A stretch of DNA of 5,755 nucleotides from Acidobacteriota bacterium. GTDB taxonomy: Bacteria; Actinomycetota; Acidimicrobiia; Acidimicrobiales; UBA8190. The stretch is from the NCBI GenBank assembly GCA_028872975.1, contig JAGWNV010000181.1, positions 1 to 5,755 on the forward strand, written 5' to 3'. This document shows, in pieces, positions 1-4,176 of this stretch. The position numbers and the translations under genes were made by a program. The notes under the pieces are model-generated. The model did no database searches. It was not told where the DNA came from and was given only the letters and a program-made list of their open reading frames with translations. The stretch's first letter is position 1. Every line of letters starts with the position of its first letter.

Positions 1-1
1 G

Positions 2-505
2 AAGACCAAGCGCATTCCGGGCTGGGTGTTCGGCCTGCCGAGATCGCAGAGGCTGGCCCTGCTCGCAGGCCTGCTCGACTCCGACGGATATGTCCGCGAC
101 CACCCGACGTCGAAGGACGCCATGTACTGCAGTGCCAACGAGGCGCTGCTCCAAGACGTCAAGGAGCTCGTGTCGCTGTGCGGGATCGGGTCCAGCCGGG
201 TGATCTCGGTCCGGAACCGGCATCCGTTCGACCCCGATCGGGTGATGCAGGCATACCACCTCCGTCTCTCGGGTCGCTTCGACCAGATCCCGGCTCGCTC
301 CCCGCGTCGGCGTGACCGGATGAACCGGCGGCAGTTCTCCCACGGCTATCGAACGGCCAAGGGCACGGTGTTCCGGGCCCACACGAGCGAGATGCAGGGG
401 TTCGTCCGTATCGAGGCCATCGTTCGGCTCGATGCCGAGCCCGTGTACGACATCGAGGTTGCCGGCCACCACAATTTCGTGGCCGAGGGGTTCGTCGTCC
501 ACAAC
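2..505 (+). mobile_element. SufB intein 1, C-terminal part (endonuclease block D onward)
   Basis: This is the last 168 codons of an intein; its N-terminal splicing region and first LAGLIDADG motif lie left of the window. It opens with KTKRIPGW (endonuclease block D), followed by the second LAGLIDADG helix, LLAGLLDSDG (62-88), with its catalytic Asp at 83-85. The C-terminal splicing domain ends in VYDIEVAGHHNF (block F, with Asp and the block F His) and FVAEGFVVHN (block G: penultimate His at 500-502, terminal Asn at 503-505). The next codon, AGC (506-508), supplies the +1 Ser nucleophile and begins SEVVFH of SufB. That position aligns with the DS in the conserved region about 16 residues ahead of the GV(I/L)FC motif. 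It is closely related to the second intein in the same gene. The boundary is firm because both the HN|S junction and the extein homology agree. Confidence 0.93.
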
Positions 506-2755
506 AGCGAAGTCGTCTTCCACCGCAATCGGGAGGATCTCGAGCGCCAGGGCGTGCTCTTCTGCGACATGGACACGGCGGTGCGTGAGTACCCGGACGT
601 CGTGCGCCGCTGGTTCGGGACCATCATCCCGCCCAACGACAACAAGTTCGCCGCCCTCAACTCGGCGGTGTGGTCGGGTGGCTCGTTCATCTACGTCCCG
701 CCGGGCGTCGAGGTGGACATGCCGCTCCAGGCCTACTTCCGGATCAACGCCGAGAACATGGGCCAGTTCGAGCGGACGCTGATCATCGCCGACGAGGGCT
801 CGAAGGTCCACTACGTCGAGGGATGCTCGGCTCCGGTCTACTCGACCGACTCGCTGCACTCGGCCGTCGTCGAGCTGGTGGCCCTCCCGGGTTCGAGGAT
901 CACGTACACGACCATCCAGAACTGGTCGAACAACGTGTACAACCTCGTGACGAAGCGCGCCCGGGCCGAGGCCGAGGCCCACGTCGAATGGATCGACGGC
1001 AACATCGGCTGCCTCGCCGAGGGGACTCGGGTCACGACGCCTAGTGGTGTGAAGCCCATCGAGCTCGTGGTACCAGGCGAGCAGGTCCTGTCTTTCGACG
1101 AGTCGACAGGACGGCTGTGTTTCAGGACGGTCACGGCCAAGCGGTTCTCGGGTCTCCAGCCAGTGCGTGAGGTGCGGGTCGGCGAGCGCCGAATCCTCGC
1201 CACCGACAATCACCCCTTCTACAGCTATCGATACGAGCCCGAGAACGCCAAGAAGCTCGGCAGGTACTCCCTTGCGTACGTGCGCTGCGACGAGCTGAAG
1301 GAGGCGATCCTCCCGATCACCTCCGTCGACTATGGGCACCCGTACAAGCTCGAGCGCCCGCAGACGACGACGGCGTTCACCGGGTCGAACCAGTACGCCT
1401 CCGGATTCCGCAGCGTCCGGACGCGCCCAAGCCGGCTGGACCTGCCCGAGGAGACGACCGACGACCTGATGTGGCTCTTCGGACTCTTCGTGGGGGACGG
1501 GTCGATCGAACGTCAGGCTGGAGTCGGCGGTTCAGGGAATCGCTGGGCTCGAGTCACGTTCTCCGTCCCGGCTGCGGATCGTGCCAGGGCACGTCTCACG
1601 GAGGTCATGCGGGCGCTCGTGCCCGGCACCGTGCCCGAGGAACGACGGGACGGGGTCACGCTCCGGTGGTCGAGCGTCGAACTCGCCGATGTCTTCGAGT
1701 TGAACGGATTCAGGACCGGCGCGTCTGCCAAGCGCGTGCCGTCCTGGGTGCTCGACCTCCCGGAAAGCCAGCGCCTGGCGTTCGTGGCCGGCTATGTCGA
1801 TTCCGACGGGTGCGCTCCCATTGGGCGACGGGGCCTGAGCATCAAATCGGTGAACAAGGCGCTGCTCGAAGACGTGGCTGACGTCCTCACCTCGCTGGGC
1901 ATCGTCTGCCGCATCCACTCTGAATCAGAGGGAGAGCGGGAAGTCCGGATCCTCGGGTACTCCTCGACGTGCCGAGGGAGCCACCGTCTGGAGTTCGCCG
2001 CTGATCCCAGGCTTCTCGGACACCTGAGTGAAGGATTGCGCGCCGCGGTCGGTGCGCAGTCCCCAGCCTCCCTGAAGTGGTTCCGTCGAGTGGGCCGTTC
2101 GCAGATCACGCTGCCGGAATCCGTCGAGATCCGCACAGCGCAGGTGGAAACACCTGCCGCGGTCGTACCGACCTGGGACATCGAGGTGGAAGGTACGGGT
2201 AACTTCGTGGCCGAAGGTTTCATCGTCCACAATTCCCGGCTCACGATGAAGTACCCGTCGGTCTACCTGGTCGGCCCCAAGGCGTCGGGTGAGGTCCTGT
2301 CGGTCGCCTATGCCGGGCCCGGACAGCACCAGGACGCCGGCGCCAAGATGATCCACGCCGCGCCGGAGACGACCTCGACCATCGTGTCCAAGTCCATCTC
2401 CAAGGACGGTGGCCTCTCGACCTACCGGGGCCTGGTCCGGGTGGAGGAGGGGGCCAAGCACGCCAAGAGCTTCGTCCGCTGCGACGCCCTCATCCTCGAC
2501 GACGAGTCGACCTCGGAGACGAAGCCCTACATGGAGGTCGAGGAGCGCGACGCCCAGATCGGCCACGAGGCCACCGTCTCGAAGGTGGGCGAGGACCAGC
2601 TCTTCTACCTGATGAGCCGGGGCCTGTCGGAGAGCGCCGCCATGGGCCTCATCGTGAACGGCTTCATCGAGCCCGTGACCCGGACCCTCCCCATGGAGTA
2701 CGCGGTGGAGTGGAGCCGGCTCATCGAGCTGCAGATGGAGGGTGCCGTCGGCTGA
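2..2755 (+). CDS. sufB: SufB, Fe-S cluster scaffold protein containing two inteins (5' end outside the window)
   Basis: SufB is the scaffold subunit of the cytosolic SufBC2D complex that builds Fe-S clusters from SufS/SufU-delivered sulfur. The frame is open to the left edge; the GTG at 26 is an internal valine codon of an intein, not a start. After removal of the inteins, two SufB segments are visible: 168 residues (506-1009) and 173 residues (2234-2752). The second equals the length of E. coli SufB from Ser323 to its end. Family landmarks are GVLFCDMDTA, SAVWSGGSF, YVEGCSAP (Cys at 824-826, equivalent to E. coli Cys254), QNW, VTKRA, MKYPS, MIHAAPETTS, FVRCD (Cys at 2480-2482, equivalent to Cys405), HEATVSKVGEDQLFYLMSRG and the terminal MEGAVG. 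E. coli Glu432 is Gly here, which I believe is common in actinobacterial SufB; His433 and Glu434 are kept. Identity is secure. The N-terminal extein and start lie outside the window. Comparison residues come from memory of the E. coli protein. Confidence 0.96.
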   Translation, partial: KTKRIPGWVFGLPRSQRLALLAGLLDSDGYVRDHPTSKDAMYCSANEALLQDVKELVSLCGIGSSRVISVRNRHPFDPDRVMQAYHLRLSGRFDQIPARSPRRRDRMNRRQFSHGYRTAKGTVFRAHTSEMQGFVRIEAIVRLDAEPVYDIEVAGHHNFVAEGFVVHNSEVVFHRNREDLERQGVLFCDMDTAVREYPDVVRRWFGTIIPPNDNKFAALNSAVWSGGSFIYVPPGVEVDMPLQAYFRINAENMGQFERTLIIADEGSKVHYVEGCSAPVYSTDSLHSAVVELVALPGSRITYTTIQNWSNNVYNLVTKRARAEAEAHVEWIDGNIGCLAEGTRVTTPSGVKPIELVVPGEQVLSFDESTGRLCFRTVTAKRFSGLQPVREVRVGERRILATDNHPFYSYRYEPENAKKLGRYSLAYVRCDELKEAILPITSVDYGHPYKLERPQTTTAFTGSNQYASGFRSVRTRPSRLDLPEETTDDLMWLFGLFVGDGSIERQAGVGGSGNRWARVTFSVPAADRARARLTEVMRALVPGTVPEERRDGVTLRWSSVELADVFELNGFRTGASAKRVPSWVLDLPESQRLAFVAGYVDSDGCAPIGRRGLSIKSVNKALLEDVADVLTSLGIVCRIHSESEGEREVRILGYSSTCRGSHRLEFAADPRLLGHLSEGLRAAVGAQSPASLKWFRRVGRSQITLPESVEIRTAQVETPAAVVPTWDIEVEGTGNFVAEGFIVHNSRLTMKYPSVYLVGPKASGEVLSVAYAGPGQHQDAGAKMIHAAPETTSTIVSKSISKDGGLSTYRGLVRVEEGAKHAKSFVRCDALILDDESTSETKPYMEVEERDAQIGHEATVSKVGEDQLFYLMSRGLSESAAMGLIVNGFIEPVTRTLPMEYAVEWSRLIELQMEGAVG
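1010..2233 (+). mobile_element. SufB intein 2, complete, with LAGLIDADG homing endonuclease
   Basis: This 408-residue intein removes itself from SufB by protein splicing and carries a homing endonuclease domain. Block A begins at Cys1 (1010-1012) with CLAEGTRV. Block B is ATDNHPF with Thr65 (1202-1204), Asn67 and His68 (1211-1213). Endonuclease block C is LFGLFVGDG (1475-1501, Asp163), block D is KRVPSW (from residue 241), and block E is VAGYVDSDG with Asp266 (1805-1807). Block F is TWDIEVEGTGNF with Asp390, and block G ends in His407-Asn408 (2228-2233). The +1 residue is Ser (TCC, 2234). The insertion splits IDGNIG|SRLTMKYPS, which is E. coli SufB Gly322|Ser323. Both catalytic acidic residues are kept, so the nuclease looks intact. 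The usual block F histidine is Gly397 (2198-2200). There are six cysteines (1, 37, 93, 268, 300, 321). One sampled 60-base line (1081-1140) is 60% GC against 67% in the extein line 2461-2520. Confidence 0.95.
1466..1930 (+). other. LAGLIDADG homing endonuclease domain of SufB intein 2 (approximate limits)
   Basis: This is the DNA-cleaving domain nested in the second intein. Monomeric two-motif LAGLIDADG enzymes cut a long asymmetric site in the intein-less allele, so that repair copies the intein. Motif 1 (LFGLFVGDG) and motif 2 (VAGYVDSDG) are about 100 residues apart, the usual spacing, and each ends in an Asp-Gly pair that provides the metal-binding acid. A KRVPSW block D lies just ahead of motif 2, and a SxNxALLxDV segment follows it. 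The limits given are only the region that carries the motifs; the real domain edges cannot be set by eye. Confidence 0.85.
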
Positions 2756-2785
2756 CGCCGACGACCGTGGGCGCACCGCCGCCGG

Positions 2786-2791
2786 TACGCT
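2786..2791 (+). promoter_or_regulatory. Possible -10 element TACGCT upstream of the four-Cys gene
   Basis: TACGCT fits the actinobacterial TAnnnT -10 pattern and lies in the 71-base gap after sufB, about 36 bases before the GTG start. I see no convincing -35 element, and short TAnnnT matches occur by chance. Read-through from sufB is the simpler explanation for expression of the next gene. Confidence 0.2.
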
Positions 2792-2812
2792 CGCCGTGTC
2801 CGCCGAGGCGAG

Positions 2813-2818
2813 AGGAGG
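2813..2818 (+). promoter_or_regulatory. Shine-Dalgarno AGGAGG that selects a GTG start
   Basis: A perfect AGGAGG lies 8 bases before the GTG at 2827, which is ideal spacing. The in-frame ATG at 2833 would be 14 bases away. This places the start of the four-Cys protein at GTG 2827. Confidence 0.75.
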
Positions 2819-2826
2819 GCGGCCCC

Positions 2827-3180
2827 GTGCCCATGCGCGAGGAGTGCAAGCACTTCCAGAGCCGGACCTACTCGAGCGGCGAGGTGGCCCGGTTCTGCGA
2901 GCTCGACCTGGCCCCCGAGGCGCCCTGGCGGTGCCCCGACGACTGCGCCTCCTACGAGCGGCGCCTGGCCGACGCCGGGTGGGTGCACGGGTCGCTCGTC
3001 GAGCCGGCGCTGGAGGAGGAGCCCGAGCCGGGCAACCCCCAGATGTTCGAGATGCTCGACGAGGCCGAGGACATCGTGAACGCCGTGGCCCCCGAGGCCC
3101 TCGCCGAGGCGGAGCGCACCCGGGCGACCGAGCGGCCGGCGCGGGCCGGGCGCCGGCGCTGGCCCTGGCGCCGGGGCTGA
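2827..3180 (+). CDS. Uncharacterised small four-cysteine protein between sufB and sufD
   Basis: This is a 117-residue protein that I cannot assign to a named family. The N-terminal 45 residues hold four cysteines (Cys7, Cys24, Cys36, Cys40; spacing C-x16-C-x11-C-x3-C) with CKHFQSRTYSSGE, FCELDLAPEAPWRCP and DDCASYERR around them. This compact pattern suggests a structural zinc site or an Fe-S cluster; which one cannot be told from sequence. The middle (residues 59-102) is acidic and probably partly helical (QMFEMLDEAEDIVNAV), and the tail (103-117) is strongly basic with RRRWPWRRG. There is no signal peptide or membrane segment. The start is GTG 2827, chosen for its AGGAGG at 8 bases. The gene follows sufB by 71 bases in the same direction, so it is probably cotranscribed and may serve Fe-S metabolism, but that role is inferred only from position. 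Confidence 0.8.
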   Translation: MPMREECKHFQSRTYSSGEVARFCELDLAPEAPWRCPDDCASYERRLADAGWVHGSLVEPALEEEPEPGNPQMFEMLDEAEDIVNAVAPEALAEAERTRATERPARAGRRRWPWRRG

Positions 3181-3215
3181 TCCCGGCCGTCCCGGGCGGG
3201 GGTCAGCGGCCCCGG
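3171..3215. terminator. Bidirectional hairpin between convergent genes
   Basis: A GC-rich inverted repeat spans both stop codons of the converging genes. GCTGA (3176-3180) pairs with TCAGC (3203-3207), and CCGGG (3171-3175) pairs with CCCGG (3211-3215) across a three-base bulge. The stem continues inward (3181-3184 with 3199-3202, then 3186-3188 with 3195-3197) with one G-G mismatch and a loop near 3189-3194. There is no T-tract on either side, so this is not a canonical intrinsic terminator. Its position between two converging stops, and the frequent lack of T-tracts in high-GC actinobacteria, support a two-way terminator. Confidence 0.5.
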
Positions 3216-4045
3216 AACTCGGGGGGCCGCTTCTCGAGGAAGGCCGACATGGCCTCGACGAGGTCCTCGGACTGGAGGACTCCGGCGTTCCAGGTGGCCA
3301 CGTAGTCGAGGCCCTCGGCCACCGACCGGTCGGCGCAGGCCCGCAGCACGGCCTTGGTGCCCTGGACGGCGAGAGGCGAGTTGGCGGCGATCTCCCCGGC
3401 CAGGGCGTGGGCAGCCTCGTAGAGGGCGTCGCGGTCGGCGAGCACGTCGTTCACGAGCCCGATGTCCCGGGCCCGGCCGGCGTCGATGTCCTTGCCGGTG
3501 AAGGCGAGCTCGGCGACGTGCCCGGCGCCGATGATCCGGGGCAGCCGCTGGAGGCTGCCGAGGTCGGCCACGATGGCCACCTTCGTCTCGCGAACCGAGA
3601 AGACGGCCTCGGCGCTGGCCAGGCGGATGTCGCAGGCGCTGATCACGTCCACCCCGCCGCCGATGCAGTAGCCGTGGACGGCGGCGACGACGGGCTTGGG
3701 GCAGTCGGCCACCGCCGTCACCGACTGCTGCATCCGGAGGATCCCGGCCCGTGCCGCCGTGGCCCGTGCCGCCATCGAGGGCCGGCCCGCCCCGTTCCCC
3801 CCGCCCGGGGTGGCCGACGGGATCATCTCCGAGAGGGCCTTCAGGTCGAGGCCGACGCTGAAGTGCGGCCCTTTGGCCGCCACCACGACGGCCCGCACGC
3901 CGTCGTCGGCGGACAGCTCGGCCATGGCCCGTGGGAGCTCGTCCCAGAAGGCCGGCCCCATGGCGTTGCGGGCCTCGGGCCGGTCCAGCCACAGCGTGGC
4001 GTACCCGTCGTGGCGGTCTATCGAGAGGACGTCGAGATCGACCAT
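3203..4045 (-). CDS. Crotonase family protein, probable delta(3,5)-delta(2,4)-dienoyl-CoA isomerase
   Basis: This 280-residue enoyl-CoA hydratase/isomerase family protein probably acts in the cytosol on acyl-CoA thioesters, shifting double bonds during breakdown of unsaturated fatty acids. The crotonase fold is shown by LDRPEARNAM (20-29), the oxyanion-hole segments FSVGLDL (62-68) and CIGGGVD (127-133), ACDIRLAS (137-144) and LQRLPRIIG (165-173). The acids Asp133, Glu153 (in VRETKV) and Asp161 (in VADLG) keep the 20 and 8 residue spacing of the ECH1 triad, known in the rat enzyme as Asp176, Glu196 and Asp204. ECH1-like stretches continue at SPLAVQGTK and VAEGLDYVATWN. A Gly/Ala-rich loop occupies 77-100. 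The start is ATG 4045; there is no clear Shine-Dalgarno sequence. It reads against the suf genes and has no evident link to Fe-S assembly. A plain enoyl-CoA hydratase is the main alternative. Confidence 0.9.
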   Translation of the reverse strand: MVDLDVLSIDRHDGYATLWLDRPEARNAMGPAFWDELPRAMAELSADDGVRAVVVAAKGPHFSVGLDLKALSEMIPSATPGGGNGAGRPSMAARATAARAGILRMQQSVTAVADCPKPVVAAVHGYCIGGGVDVISACDIRLASAEAVFSVRETKVAIVADLGSLQRLPRIIGAGHVAELAFTGKDIDAGRARDIGLVNDVLADRDALYEAAHALAGEIAANSPLAVQGTKAVLRACADRSVAEGLDYVATWNAGVLQSEDLVEAMSAFLEKRPPEFRGR

Positions 4046-4053
4046 GGCCGGCC

Positions 4054-4059
4054 AGCCTA
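4054..4059 (-). promoter_or_regulatory. Possible -10 element TAGGCT of a leaderless promoter for the isomerase gene
   Basis: Read on the minus strand, TAGGCT matches TAnnnT and ends 8 bases before the ATG at 4045. Transcription would then start at or within a base or two of the A of the start codon. Leaderless mRNAs with this geometry are common in actinobacteria, and no Shine-Dalgarno sequence is visible. There is no clear -35 element. Confidence 0.35.
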
Positions 4060-4066
4060 CGACCGC

Positions 4067-4089
4067 GCCGGGGCGGCCTCGCCGGGGCG
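4067..4089. repeat. Direct repeat GCCGGGGCG x2 in the divergent promoter gap
   Basis: The 9-base unit GCCGGGGCG occurs at 4067-4075 and again at 4081-4089, with starts 14 bases apart. It sits between the divergent isomerase and sufD genes, so it could bind a regulator. In DNA this GC-rich a chance repeat is plausible. Confidence 0.3.
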
Positions 4090-4121
4090 TCGGTCCTGGT
4101 CGGGGCCTCGGGCCACGCCGG

Positions 4122-4127
4122 TAGGAT
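4122..4127 (+). promoter_or_regulatory. Possible -10 element TAGGAT for sufD
   Basis: TAGGAT matches TAnnnT and would give a transcript starting near 4134, with a leader of about 43 bases before the proposed CTG start. sufD is cut off from sufB by the oppositely oriented isomerase gene, so a promoter is expected in this 131-base gap. No good -35 hexamer stands out, so the exact site is uncertain. Confidence 0.35.
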
Positions 4128-4165
4128 CGAGCCGAGACCGCGCCGCCGCCGCCTTCGGCGTGCCC

Positions 4166-4171
4166 GAGGAG
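4166..4171 (+). promoter_or_regulatory. Shine-Dalgarno GAGGAG that points to a CTG start of sufD
   Basis: GAGGAG lies 5 bases before the in-frame CTG at 4177. It is the only good ribosome-binding sequence near the place where SufD homology begins, and no in-frame ATG, GTG or TTG exists nearby. Confidence 0.6.
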
Positions 4172-4176
4172 ACCCC

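Noticed and set aside
506..1009. Possible third intein within the first visible SufB extein
   Set aside because: The 168 residues read continuously as SufB from SEVVFH to IDGNIG, with family motifs in the expected order and no splice blocks.
1925..2776. Long minus-strand open frame (283 codons) opposite sufB
   Set aside because: It lies across the intein 2 end and the SufB C-terminal extein, which have firm homology on the plus strand. Its product is a low-complexity Arg/Gly/Leu sequence with no recognisable motif.
2833..2835. ATG as start of the four-Cys protein
   Set aside because: It is in frame but 14 bases from AGGAGG, too far for a normal ribosome-binding site; GTG 2827 is at 8 bases. 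The difference is only two residues.
2742..3305. Alternative plus-strand frame of 187 codons over the four-Cys gene
   Set aside because: It starts before the sufB stop and crosses the terminator hairpin. Its product is Arg/Ala/Gly low complexity, whereas the chosen frame has a strong Shine-Dalgarno site and an ordered Cys pattern.
4160..4162. GTG as start of sufD
   Set aside because: It is in a different frame from SufD and would give a Pro-rich peptide. It would be valid only if the sequence has a frameshift between 4160 and about 4200.
3931..4176. SufD beginning at the ATG-type start at 3931
   Set aside because: This would add 82 Arg/Gly/Pro-rich residues that lie antisense to the 5' end of the crotonase and have no SufD similarity.
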